Shown here: piece by piece, positions 6,325-13,939 of the stretch
Layout: each line of letters starts with the position of its first letter
Position numbering within the stretch: position 1 is the stretch's first letter
Origin: an uncultured Alphaproteobacteria bacterium
GTDB lineage: Bacteria; Pseudomonadota; Alphaproteobacteria; Rs-D84
Length of the DNA: 18,208 nucleotides
Reading direction: 5' to 3'
NCBI GenBank assembly: GCA_947589625.1
Contig: CANQCM010000008.1
Location: forward strand, 1 to 18,208
Program-made: the position numbers and the translations under genes
Notes under the pieces: model-generated
What the model was told of the DNA's origin: nothing
Database searches by the model: none
The model's input: the letters and a program-made list of their open reading frames with translations, nothing else

Positions 6325-7600
6325 AATGTTTGCCACCAATCTTGGTGCGACCGCCCATCAGTGGTTGCAGGCATTTTGGAATATTTACTGAACCATCGGC
6401 ATTTTGATGATTTTCCAATATTGGAATCAATGCACGGGGCAGGGCAATTCCTGTATTGTTTAATGTGGCGCAATATTGCAAAGACCCATCGGCGGCGCGA
6501 TAGCGGGTATTTGTGCGACGCGATTGGAATGTGCCTATTGACGAACAACTGCCCAATTCGCGATATGTGTTTTCAGATGGAAACCATGCCTCGACATCGT
6601 TCATTTTGACTTTGTTAAATCCCATGTCGCCAGTGCAGTTTGCAATAACACGATATGGCAATTCGAAATCTGCCATAATGTCGCACAGGTTTTGTAAAAT
6701 ATGTTCGTGCATTTCATCGCTTTGTTCAGTCGTGCAGAACACATATTGTTCAACCTTGTTAAATTGGTGTATGCGCATTAAACCGCGTGTGTCGCGACCT
6801 GCGGCACCTGCTTCTTTGCGAAAGCATGGTGAAAAGCCTGCATATTTTAATGGCAAATCTTTTTCGTTTAATACATCGCCTGCGTGCAGTGAATTGATAA
6901 TGATTTCAGCCGTACCTGCCAAGCAACGATCTGTATCAGCCAGCATAAATACATCGTTATTCATAACCGATAAATCAGAACCCATAAAATGACCTGCGTC
7001 AAAAATCGTTTGTGGTTTTGTAATTGATGGGCATGTTATGAATTTGAAACCGCGACTGATTAGTTTTTGAATAACATATGTTTCAACAGCCAGTTCTAAT
7101 TCGGCGGCTTCGCCCATTAATGCGTATGTGCGTGTGCCACAAATATTTGCGATTTTTTCAGGCGCCCACCAACCGTTCATATCCAGTAAATCCCATTGTG
7201 CGCGTGGGGTAAAATCAAATTTGCGCGGTGTGCCAACAACACGAACAACAACATTGTCAGCATCGTCCCGACCAATTGGGGCGTCTGGTGATGGAACTTG
7301 GGGTACGCGGTGTATCAGTTCACGTAAAGCCGCTTCTTTTTCGTCCAGTTCTGCCATCTCGGCCGCAATTTCTGCAGTAATTTTTTTAGATTCGGCGATT
7401 AAAGACGCTTTATCAGTGGCAGTCGGAATTTCGCGTGTGATTTTATTCTTTTCTGCTGTTTTTGTTTGTGTGATTGTTTTCAGTTCGCGTACACGCGCGT
7501 CCAGTGCCAGAATTTCATCTGTTACATCTGGGAAACCCTTGACGCGACATGCGTTTTTTACTGCGTCAACATTTTCACGTATATATTTAATATCAAGCAT
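6323..7600 (-). CDS. serS: Serine--tRNA ligase (class II)
   Basis: The product is 425 residues from ATG 7600-7598, with GGGGG seven bases upstream and a near-consensus promoter ending at 7628. An extension to 7714 would start upstream of that promoter. SerRS charges tRNA-Ser (and tRNA-Sec where present) with serine in the cytoplasm. An N-terminal helical arm (about residues 30-100) fits the tRNA-binding coiled coil. The core has the serine-binding TAE (230-232), class II motif 2 as FRKEAGAAGRDTRGL from residue 260, and motif 3 as NNTGIALPRALIPILEN (381-397). The usual CSNFxDFQARR segment reads CSSIGTFQSRR, a modest departure. The gene stands alone and ends in a two-way terminator. Confidence 0.97.
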   Translation of the reverse strand: MLDIKYIRENVDAVKNACRVKGFPDVTDEILALDARVRELKTITQTKTAEKNKITREIPTATDKASLIAESKKITAEIAAEMAELDEKEAALRELIHRVPQVPSPDAPIGRDDADNVVVRVVGTPRKFDFTPRAQWDLLDMNGWWAPEKIANICGTRTYALMGEAAELELAVETYVIQKLISRGFKFITCPSITKPQTIFDAGHFMGSDLSVMNNDVFMLADTDRCLAGTAEIIINSLHAGDVLNEKDLPLKYAGFSPCFRKEAGAAGRDTRGLMRIHQFNKVEQYVFCTTEQSDEMHEHILQNLCDIMADFELPYRVIANCTGDMGFNKVKMNDVEAWFPSENTYRELGSCSSIGTFQSRRTNTRYRAADGSLQYCATLNNTGIALPRALIPILENHQNADGSVNIPKCLQPLMGGRTKIGGKH

Positions 7601-7627
7601 ATTGTACCCCCAATGCTGTTTTTCTAA

Positions 7628-7656
7628 ATAATAAACCCGTGTGCGCCCGTTGTCAA
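7628..7656 (-). promoter_or_regulatory. Near-consensus promoter of serS
   Basis: On the minus strand a perfect TTGACA (7656-7651) and TATTAT (7633-7628) are 17 bases apart. The predicted start is near 7621, about 20 bases before the chosen ATG, and this settles the serS start. Confidence 0.8.
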
Positions 7657-7676
7657 TATTCCGAAAAATAATAAGT

Positions 7677-7705
7677 TTGCGTTTCGCGCCCAAATTTGTT
7701 ATTGT
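7677..7705 (+). promoter_or_regulatory. Candidate extended -10 promoter of trxB
   Basis: TTGCGT (7677-7682), a 17-base spacer and TATTGT (7700-7705) with TG at 7697-7698. The ATG of trxB follows at 7727 after AAAAGGAC. Confidence 0.45.
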
Positions 7706-7726
7706 GTAGTCCAAAAGGACGATTAA

Positions 7727-8632
7727 ATGGATATTATTATGTATGATGTTTTGATTTTGGGGTCTGGGCCTGCTGGTCTGACTGCGGCATTGTATTGTGC
7801 GCGTGGCGGTAAAAAGACATTAGTCTTGGGTGGCACAACATTGGGCGGTCAAATGGCTGGGATTGCCAAGTTGGAAAATTACCCTGGGTTTATGGGTTCT
7901 GGGATTGAATTGGCAGAATTTATGAAAAAGCAGGCAGAATCTTTTGGCGCAGAAATAAAATTTGTATCTGCAACCAATATTTCTGGCGACGCCGAAGGCG
8001 GATTCAGTATTTTATGCGATGACGGCAACAGATATGTTGGGCGCGCTGTTATTATCGGGACAGGTGCATCACCCAGAAAACTGGAAATCGCAGGCGCGCG
8101 CGAATTGATGGGCAAGGGCGTATCTTATTGCGCAACATGCGACGGATTTTTCTATTATGGCAAAGATGTTATTGTAATTGGTGGCGGAAATTCTGCATTA
8201 AATGACGCGTTGTATCTGGCAGATATTGCGGCATCGGTCAAGATTGTATATCGGCGCGATGCGTTCACCCGTGCCGAGGCGATTTTACGTAACCGCGTTT
8301 CAGAACGCGAAAATATTCAATGCTTGTTTAATACAGAAATGGCGAAAATTGAAAAAACAGATGATGATAAATTAAAGGCAACAACCACCGATGGCGCAGA
8401 ATTATTGGTTGATGGTGTGTTTGTTGCAATTGGACACGAAGCAAACACTGATTTCTTGAACGAAGATGTCGTGCGCGATAATATGGGTCGTCTGGCGCCA
8501 CAGAATATGCCCACGGGCATTTATGTTGCAGGCGATGTCCATTCAGAATTAAAAATGCAAATTGCCACCGCTGTTGGCACTGGGTGCAGCGCGGCAATGG
8601 ACGCAATTGCATATCTGAACGCAAAAAATTAA
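7727..8632 (+). CDS. trxB: Thioredoxin reductase (NADPH, FAD)
   Basis: The product is 301 residues, slightly short but normal for bacterial low-molecular-weight thioredoxin reductase. It reduces thioredoxin in the cytoplasm using NADPH and FAD. The FAD fold begins with GSGPAG (12-17). The redox-active pair is CATC at 135-138. The NADPH fold has GGGNSA (152-157) with the basic YRRD at 175-178, and the second FAD contact is VAGD at 267-270. The C-terminal segment reads HSELKMQIATAVGTG where many relatives have YRQA, a small difference that leaves the flavoprotein call intact. ATG 7727 has AAAAGGAC in front of it; a second ATG four codons in is possible. It is divergent from serS and nearly abuts a convergent J-domain gene with no clear terminator between them. 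Confidence 0.95.
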   Translation: MDIIMYDVLILGSGPAGLTAALYCARGGKKTLVLGGTTLGGQMAGIAKLENYPGFMGSGIELAEFMKKQAESFGAEIKFVSATNISGDAEGGFSILCDDGNRYVGRAVIIGTGASPRKLEIAGARELMGKGVSYCATCDGFFYYGKDVIVIGGGNSALNDALYLADIAASVKIVYRRDAFTRAEAILRNRVSERENIQCLFNTEMAKIEKTDDDKLKATTTDGAELLVDGVFVAIGHEANTDFLNEDVVRDNMGRLAPQNMPTGIYVAGDVHSELKMQIATAVGTGCSAAMDAIAYLNAKN

Positions 8633-8639
8633 GATTTTA

Positions 8640-9140
8640 TTATTTGCCGAAATGCTTTTTTAATGTTTCATATGCGGCTGTGATTGCGGTAAATTCTGAT
8701 GTTGCACTGTCTTTGTTATGCGCGGTATCAGGGTGATATTTTTTTGCCAACACACGATAACGGGTTGCAACTTCGCGCCATGACGCAGTAATCGGTAAAT
8801 CAAATTTTTTGAACGCAGAAACAATATTGCTGGCGATTTTAGGCTTTTGTGGCGCGTGGTCAAAACTGTCGCGACCTGTTAAAAAATCGTTTATAAATTT
8901 TGCATAATCTGCGGCGTCTATGTGCGATTTAGTTTTGCTGTTTAACGGCGCGCCAAATGTTTGTAATTCCCAATCAGCCTCAATCTCTTCGGGACTCATA
9001 CCTTCGTAATAATTCCAATTTTTATTATATTCGGCGGCGTGTTCTGTACAGAAATGCCAATATTCGCGCAATGTGCGGTCTTTTGGTGCGCGGCATGTGC
9101 CTGCCTTGGTACAGCCTGCGTGTTCGCATTTTTGTATCAT
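8640..9140 (-). CDS. J-domain protein with Cys/His-rich N-terminus
   Basis: The product is 166 residues. A C-terminal J-domain (about 113-166) contains the diagnostic YHPDTA (HPD at 136-138) with the helices RYRVLAKK and SEFTAITAAYETL around it, so it probably stimulates DnaK ATPase. The N-terminus has C5, C10, C16, C31 and H34 in the pattern CEHAGC...C...CTEH and then LREY/EYNKNWNYYEGMS, which looks like a small metal-binding module. This two-part design matches an uncharacterised J-domain family I associate with Alphaproteobacteria. It lacks the Gly/Phe region and four zinc repeats of true DnaJ. Its ATG overlaps the xerD stop (ATGA), and it is last in the lptG operon. Client proteins are unknown. 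Confidence 0.88.
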   Translation of the reverse strand: MIQKCEHAGCTKAGTCRAPKDRTLREYWHFCTEHAAEYNKNWNYYEGMSPEEIEADWELQTFGAPLNSKTKSHIDAADYAKFINDFLTGRDSFDHAPQKPKIASNIVSAFKKFDLPITASWREVATRYRVLAKKYHPDTAHNKDSATSEFTAITAAYETLKKHFGK

Positions 9141-9997
9141 TTATTTTGTCCTTTTCCGTATGGGTGATGTAATTGCATTGTTTCGCGCAATTGTTCAGGC
9201 AACACATGTGTATAAATTTGCGTTGTTGAAATATCTTCGTGTCCCAACATTGTCTGAATCGCGCGCAGGTTTGCACCACCTGCCAACAAGTGCGATGCAA
9301 ACGAATGGCGCAAAACATGTGGGCTGACCCGATGAGGGTCAATGCCAGATAATACAGCGCACTTTTTTAATATCTTGAAAAATCCATCGCGCGTGATATG
9401 ACCTGTTTTGCCGTTTGCAGGAAATACATATTTTGACGCGTCATCACCACGTAATTGTATCCACTTATTTAATGTCGCGATTGCGCCGTCGTGCATCGGG
9501 ACAATGCGTTCTTTGGCACCTTTGCCATGAATCAATAATTTGTCGCCCAGAATTGCTGTCATTGGTAATTCGCATAATTCAGAAACACGCAATCCAGACG
9601 CATATAACAATTCTATCATTGCGCGCAGACGCGTTGCATTGCGTGTATCGCCTGCAGATGAAATCAACAATTCTATTTCTTGCATCGTCAGGCATTTTGG
9701 TAATGCGCGATTTCGTTTTGGCAATTCCAGATTTGCGGTTGGATTTGTTTTAATAATTTTTTCCAACATTAAAAATTTATAAAATCCGCGCAGTGCGCTG
9801 GCCTTACGGGCAACAGATGTTGGTCGTTCATTTAATGACGCCAAATATTTAGAAATTGCCACATCGTCTGCGCCCATTAAACCGCCGTCAATCGCATTAT
9901 CTGCCAGACGTAAATCTGTGCCGTATGCCGCCAGTGTTTTTGCACTGCGACCTTTTTCAGCAGACATGGCTTCTAAAAAAATTTCTATATAGTTCAT
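9137..9997 (-). CDS. xerD: Tyrosine recombinase XerD (possibly XerC)
   Basis: The product is 286 residues, normal length. An N-terminal SAM-like core-binding domain (about 1-85) precedes the catalytic domain. All catalytic residues are present: R137 (GLRVSE), K159 (HGKG), H227 and R230 (SPHVLRHSF), H253 (LGHED) and Y262 (QIYTHV). With its partner it resolves chromosome dimers at dif near the terminus under FtsK control. The C-terminal LHHP ending and the VSPHVLRHSFASHLL segment favour XerD over XerC, but the partner gene is not in view. The start codon overlaps the stop of the 43-aa gene upstream and its stop overlaps the J-domain gene, so translation of the three is probably coupled. No integron or prophage context is visible. 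Confidence 0.9.
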   Translation of the reverse strand: MNYIEIFLEAMSAEKGRSAKTLAAYGTDLRLADNAIDGGLMGADDVAISKYLASLNERPTSVARKASALRGFYKFLMLEKIIKTNPTANLELPKRNRALPKCLTMQEIELLISSAGDTRNATRLRAMIELLYASGLRVSELCELPMTAILGDKLLIHGKGAKERIVPMHDGAIATLNKWIQLRGDDASKYVFPANGKTGHITRDGFFKILKKCAVLSGIDPHRVSPHVLRHSFASHLLAGGANLRAIQTMLGHEDISTTQIYTHVLPEQLRETMQLHHPYGKGQNK

Positions 9998-10125
9998 GGA
10001 TACAGCACAATTTCAGTTATGTTCTGGGCAGGCGGAAACGATATTATCATCAGTATCACCAGCACCGCAATTATGCCGAATATTATTATGCGATTTCGTG
10101 TAGTCTTTTTTTTTCGCAATGGCAT
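9994..10125 (-). CDS. Small single-pass membrane protein, 43 aa
   Basis: This short frame reads MPLRKKKTTRNR, then the hydrophobic IIIFGIIAVLVILMIISF (residues 13-30), then PPAQNITEIVLYP. AAAGGAAC lies seven bases before the ATG. It starts 21 bases after lptG stops, and its TGA overlaps the xerD ATG, the same ATGA junction used between xerD and the next gene. The basic N-terminus suggests an N-in, C-out inner-membrane topology. The Lys codons include a run of nine A, a possible slippage site. I do not recognise a family. Its conserved-looking tail (PPAQ.ITEIVL) and tight operon position suggest a real gene, perhaps working with LptG or serving mainly to couple translation. Confidence 0.65.
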   Translation of the reverse strand: MPLRKKKTTRNRIIIFGIIAVLVILMIISFPPAQNITEIVLYP

Positions 10126-10146
10126 AGGTTGTTCCTTTGGTTCAAT

Positions 10147-11205
10147 TTATAATGTATCAAAACTGGCGATAAATGCCCCAGCCGCCGCAATTATAATCAG
10201 CGGTGGCGCAACAATAGACAACATTGGTGGCAATGCACCTGTGGCGCCCATTGCATTAAACATATTGACGGTAAAATACAATACGAAACAAGTTATGATT
10301 GCCAAACTGAACTTTAACCCAAAACTGAAATTACGTCGCTGGCGCGTTTGCGAAAATGCAACACCCAGTGTCGCCATGGCAATCATGGTCAATGGTAAAA
10401 ACAGCAGTGTCCAAAACTGAACCAGATGGCCACGTACAGGCACACCAATATTGCGCATTTTTTCAATAAATTTCGGTAATTGCCAAAATGAAATCTGGTC
10501 GGGTTGCAAGTATCTGTCCAGTACTGTGCGTGGGGTCAGCAATGTTTTAGCATGAAAATCATCAACCCGTGTTATGCCCGATGAATCTAGAATTTTTGCC
10601 CCTGTTGCGGTTAGACCACTGTCATCTAATTTAACTTGATTTGCGCTAATTTGTTCGGTCAATGTAAAATTAGAATCTTGGACAAACAATGTTGCATTAT
10701 CAAATATCAGCGCCGTACCAGAACTTTTCATTGATGTTGCACGCATGGTTATATACTGGTTGTCAGATGCCTCGCGCAGCCAAATTGCATTATCAACTAA
10801 TTTCAAATTGTGTTCAGATATATGTTGATTACTGCGCGCCACAGAATACGGATTTACCACAGTTGTTGCAAAAATTCCAACCAACGCCGCACCGATTAAA
10901 AAGGGGCGCGCTGCTTGATATGGTGATGTGCCAGCACTGGACACAATAATGCTTTCTGAAGATTTTGTCAGATTATATGAGGCAAATAATGTCCCCATAA
11001 ATACCGCAGGTGGTAAAAACAGCGGTACATATTCCAATAAACGCGTCCATGCGTCTGCCAGTGTTGTCAATGCGTCAGGATTAGACGGCAGACGTTCTAC
11101 AAAAGTTACCGCGAAAATAATACCGCAAATAACCAGCATAACCAGAAAAAAGCCCGAAAAAAATCGGCGCATTAAAAATCTGAATAAAATTCGTGGCTTA
11201 AACAT
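10147..11205 (-). CDS. lptG: LPS export ABC transporter permease LptG (LptF/LptG family)
   Basis: The product is 352 residues from ATG 11205-11203, with AGGA ten bases upstream; a start at 11262 would lie upstream of the promoter. Six membrane segments are visible, at about 14-35, 55-75, 98-120, 265-285, 298-318 and 328-347, with a long periplasmic beta-jellyroll region between (about 125-260). This is the YjgP/YjgQ architecture: with LptF and the LptB ATPase it extracts LPS from the inner membrane and feeds the LptC-A-D bridge. RRFFSGFFLVML near the start and the SFWQLPKFIEKMRNIGVPVRGH segment fit LptG rather than LptF. No lptF lies next to it, although the two are usually adjacent. Heads an operon with the 43-aa gene, xerD and the J-domain gene. 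Confidence 0.88.
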   Translation of the reverse strand: MFKPRILFRFLMRRFFSGFFLVMLVICGIIFAVTFVERLPSNPDALTTLADAWTRLLEYVPLFLPPAVFMGTLFASYNLTKSSESIIVSSAGTSPYQAARPFLIGAALVGIFATTVVNPYSVARSNQHISEHNLKLVDNAIWLREASDNQYITMRATSMKSSGTALIFDNATLFVQDSNFTLTEQISANQVKLDDSGLTATGAKILDSSGITRVDDFHAKTLLTPRTVLDRYLQPDQISFWQLPKFIEKMRNIGVPVRGHLVQFWTLLFLPLTMIAMATLGVAFSQTRQRRNFSFGLKFSLAIITCFVLYFTVNMFNAMGATGALPPMLSIVAPPLIIIAAAGAFIASFDTL

Positions 11206-11233
11206 TTGTTTTAATTCCTGAATAGGTCTTGTA

Positions 11234-11262
11234 AGTATAGCCTGATAATTTGACAATTGCAA
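11234..11262 (-). promoter_or_regulatory. Promoter of the lptG-xerD operon
   Basis: On the minus strand TTGCAA (11262-11257) and TATACT (11239-11234) are 17 bases apart. The start would be near 11227, about 22 bases before the lptG ATG. Confidence 0.6.
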
Positions 11263-11284
11263 AATTAAAATTCATACTTATAAT
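11250..11284 (+). promoter_or_regulatory. Promoter region of greA-mutL
   Basis: Two overlapping readings are possible: TTGCAA (11257-11262), 16 bases, then a perfect TATAAT (11279-11284); or a perfect TTGACA (11250-11255), 17 bases, then CATACT (11273-11278). The first uses the same palindromic TTGCAA as the divergent lptG promoter. Confidence 0.55.
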
Positions 11285-11310
11285 TTCATTAGCATTAAGT
11301 GGGGTAAGTT

Positions 11311-11781
11311 ATGGAAAAAAAGCCTATTTCACGCGCAGGGTTTGATGCGCTGGTTCAAGAATTAAAAGATTTGCAAGAAAATCAACGCCCAGAAATTTTG
11401 AAAACTGTTCAATGGGCGCGGTCTTTGGGCGATTTGTCTGAAAACGCGGATTACAGTGCCGCAAAAGAAAAACAACGGCAAATTGATAAACGAATTCAGT
11501 TTATTCAAGATGTGATTGAAAACGCAAATGTTATTGATGTAGAGGCTTTGACTGGCAACCGCGTCGTGTTTGGTGCGCGTGTTACTGCTGAAGACGAAGA
11601 CGGCAATCGTATGCAATGTCGCATTTTGTCTGATATAGAAGCCGATGGTCGTATGGTTATTTCATGTACATCGCCTGTGGGACGCGCAATGATTGGGCGA
11701 TGTGTGGGCGATACATGTGTTGTAAAATTGCCCAGTGGCGAAAAAGAATATGAAATTTTAGAAGTAAAATTCAAGGATTAA
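11311..11781 (+). CDS. greA: Transcript cleavage factor GreA
   Basis: The product is 156 residues, normal for GreA, with GGGG six to seven bases before the ATG. It enters the secondary channel of stalled RNA polymerase and stimulates cleavage of backtracked RNA. The N-terminal coiled coil carries the family signature, including ARSLGDLSENADYSAAKEKQ at about residues 36-55, whose acidic DLSENADY tip coordinates the catalytic metal. The C-terminal FKBP-like domain ends in ISCTSPVGRAMIGRCVGD, followed by VKLPSGEKEYEILEV. It is first in a two-gene unit with mutL, which begins nine bases after its stop. The call is secure. Confidence 0.97.
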   Translation: MEKKPISRAGFDALVQELKDLQENQRPEILKTVQWARSLGDLSENADYSAAKEKQRQIDKRIQFIQDVIENANVIDVEALTGNRVVFGARVTAEDEDGNRMQCRILSDIEADGRMVISCTSPVGRAMIGRCVGDTCVVKLPSGEKEYEILEVKFKD

Positions 11782-11790
11782 ATATCATAA

Positions 11791-13548
11791 ATGCCTGTAC
11801 GCGTATTACCTGATTTTCTGATTAATCAAATCGCCGCAGGCGAAGTGGTTGAACGACCTGCCAGTGTGGTCAAAGAACTGATTGAAAACGCATTAGACGC
11901 AGGCGCTGACCAAATTGTTATTGATGTAGTTGACGGTGGGCGAACATTGATTTCTGTAATTGATAATGGCGCTGGAATTTCGGCGGCAGATTTGCCACGC
12001 GTTGTTATGCGACATGCGACATCTAAATTACCAACAGACGATTTATTAAACATTAATTATATGGGTTTTCGTGGCGAAGCATTACCGTCAATTGCGTCTG
12101 TATCTGATATGACAATTGATTCTATGGCGCGTGGCGCATCGCACGGGTGGCGTCTAGATGTGTCTACGGGTGATGTGCGACCATCTGATTGGGACACGGG
12201 GACACGCGTTCGGGTTGAAAACTTGTTTTCCAGAACGCCTGCGCGATTAAAGTTTTTGCGTGGCGACCGCGCAGAAATGATGTCGGTATTAGAGGTTGTT
12301 AAACGGCTGGCAATGGCGCGACCTGATGTTGGATTTGCGCTGAATAACAAATGGTTTTTTGGTAAAAATCAAGATTTGTCGGCACGAATTGCGTCTGTGA
12401 TGGGCGATGATGTTGTGGGTCGTATGCTGGGTGTTGACGCGACAAGTGGAACAAACGGCGATATGAAATTATCTGGGTTTATATCGCAACCAACATTACG
12501 CCGTGCGTCATCGGTTGACCAATATCTGTTTGTGAACGGGCGACCTGTAAAAGATAAAGTTCTGGTGGGTGCGTTGCGTGCGGCATATATGGACGTAATG
12601 CATGCGCGTGAATTTCCGTTGTGTGCGCTGTATTTAACATTAAATCCGCGCAATGTTGATGTAAATGTTTCGCCTGCAAAAACAGAAGTGCATTTTCTGG
12701 AACCGTCACATGTGCGTGCGTTTATAATAAAATCTTTACGTGATGCATTGGCGCGTACGGTCAATGAAGCGGTCAATGAAAATGTCGCGCAATCGCACCC
12801 TGCGCCTGTGTGGTCAGGTGTACAAATGAATTTGCGCACAATGCCAAAAATGGAACAAACGCAACCGAAAACAAATACAAATTTTTCATCTAGGTTATTT
12901 GTTGCGTCGCCCCATCGCGCGCCTGATACTGCGTTTATGGGTGCGCCAACCGCCACACTAAATACTGATGATATTGCGGAAAATTTGCCATTGGGGCGCG
13001 TCATTGGTCAGATTGCAAATAAATATATTCTGGCGCAAAGCGGTGATAATCTGGTTATCATAGACCAGCATGCCGCACATGAACGCATTACATATGAAAA
13101 ATTGCGTACGCACGCAATAAAAACCCAGCCGTTATTGACGCCAATTGTGGTGAACATGCGTGCCGAAGAAGTTTCAGCGGTTTTAACAGTATCAGACGAA
13201 TTGCGTGCGTGTGGCATTGATATAGATGCATTTGGTGATGATGCGATTGCAATTTCTGCGGTGCCATCAGATTGGAATCTGGATTGGGCGGACGCATTTC
13301 ATGCAATTGCGGACGAGGTTCGCGCCAACGGGCATTCGTCTGCGATACAAGAAAGATTACACCTGAAACTGGCGAATTTTGCATGTCATCACAGTGTGCG
13401 CGCTGGGCAAAAATTGGACATGAATCAAATGAATGCGTTGTTGCGCGATATTGAAAATACCCCACGCGCAGGCGAATGCAATCATGGCCGACCAGTATAT
13501 AAAATCATACCAATTGTGGAAATTGACGGTTGGTTTGAACGGGTTTGA
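11791..13548 (+). CDS. mutL: DNA mismatch repair protein MutL, endonuclease type
   Basis: The product is 585 residues. The N-terminal GHKL ATPase shows ELIENALDAGA (29-39), DNGAGI (58-63) and MGFRGEALPSIASVS (91-105), and the transducer domain has DVNVSPAKTEVHF (290-302). A low-complexity linker (about 330-400) leads to a C-terminal dimerisation domain. That domain holds DQHAAHERITYE at 425-436, matching the endonuclease motif DQHAxxExxxxE. It also has ACHHSVRAG (531-539) and CNHGRP (563-568), two further metal-site motifs. So this MutL probably nicks DNA itself, as in bacteria without MutH. AAGGA at the end of greA, about 12 bases upstream, may serve as its ribosome-binding site, suggesting coupled expression. 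The CNHGRPV variant differs slightly from the usual CPHGRPT. Confidence 0.96.
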   Translation: MPVRVLPDFLINQIAAGEVVERPASVVKELIENALDAGADQIVIDVVDGGRTLISVIDNGAGISAADLPRVVMRHATSKLPTDDLLNINYMGFRGEALPSIASVSDMTIDSMARGASHGWRLDVSTGDVRPSDWDTGTRVRVENLFSRTPARLKFLRGDRAEMMSVLEVVKRLAMARPDVGFALNNKWFFGKNQDLSARIASVMGDDVVGRMLGVDATSGTNGDMKLSGFISQPTLRRASSVDQYLFVNGRPVKDKVLVGALRAAYMDVMHAREFPLCALYLTLNPRNVDVNVSPAKTEVHFLEPSHVRAFIIKSLRDALARTVNEAVNENVAQSHPAPVWSGVQMNLRTMPKMEQTQPKTNTNFSSRLFVASPHRAPDTAFMGAPTATLNTDDIAENLPLGRVIGQIANKYILAQSGDNLVIIDQHAAHERITYEKLRTHAIKTQPLLTPIVVNMRAEEVSAVLTVSDELRACGIDIDAFGDDAIAISAVPSDWNLDWADAFHAIADEVRANGHSSAIQERLHLKLANFACHHSVRAGQKLDMNQMNALLRDIENTPRAGECNHGRPVYKIIPIVEIDGWFERV

Positions 13549-13565
13549 ATTTGCTGATTTTATGC

Positions 13566-13594
13566 TTTACAGTTCCGCGAATTTTTACTATTCT
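13566..13594 (+). promoter_or_regulatory. Promoter of the yajC-secD-secF operon
   Basis: TTTACA (13566-13571) and TATTCT (13589-13594) are 17 bases apart. The yajC ATG follows at 13623 after AAGGAG. Confidence 0.5.
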
Positions 13595-13622
13595 GAATGA
13601 ATAAATACCAAGGAGAAATATT

Positions 13623-13928
13623 ATGGAAGAAACAGTTGCTGTGGTTAATGATGTTGCACAATCTGCACAAACAAGTAATTGGACAGGCATGATGCTGTAT
13701 TTAATCGTTGTATTCGCAATCATATACTTTTTAATGGTGCGTCCGAATAAAAAACGTATGGCAGAATATAAAAAAATGCTAGATTCTGTTGCGGTCGGCA
13801 ATCGCGTTTTGGCGGCAGGCATTTATGGAACTGTTAAAAAAATAAATGAACAAACAATTGAAATGGAAATTGCCAAGGGCGTTGTTATAGAAGTAAATAA
13901 AAACGCCATTGCAAATGTTGAAAAATAA
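13623..13928 (+). CDS. yajC: Sec translocase accessory subunit YajC
   Basis: The product is 101 residues, with AAGGAG eight bases before the ATG. One membrane helix (about residues 22-42, MMLYLIVVFAIIYFLMV) is followed at once by RPNKKRMAEYKKMLDSVAVGNRVL, the typical YajC cytoplasmic start, and then by GIYGTVKKINEQTIEMEIAKG. YajC associates with SecD and SecF at the SecYEG channel; its exact role is unsettled. It is the first gene of yajC-secD-secF, 11 bases before secD, in the usual order. The identification is firm. Confidence 0.95.
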   Translation: MEETVAVVNDVAQSAQTSNWTGMMLYLIVVFAIIYFLMVRPNKKRMAEYKKMLDSVAVGNRVLAAGIYGTVKKINEQTIEMEIAKGVVIEVNKNAIANVEK

Positions 13929-13939
13929 AGGGTTTGGGT

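Noticed and set aside
7601..7714. Upstream extension of serS
   Set aside because: The near-consensus promoter at 7628-7656 lies within it, the sequence is not SerRS-like, and ATG 7600 has GGGGG ahead of it.
9137..9997. Phage or integron integrase
   Set aside because: Length, C-terminal ending and operon with lptG fit a housekeeping Xer recombinase; no att site, cassette or phage gene is nearby.
12369..13004. 211-codon minus-strand frame opposite mutL
   Set aside because: MutL motifs are continuous on the plus strand; the opposite frame is a by-product of GCG/CGC-rich codons and has no family resemblance.
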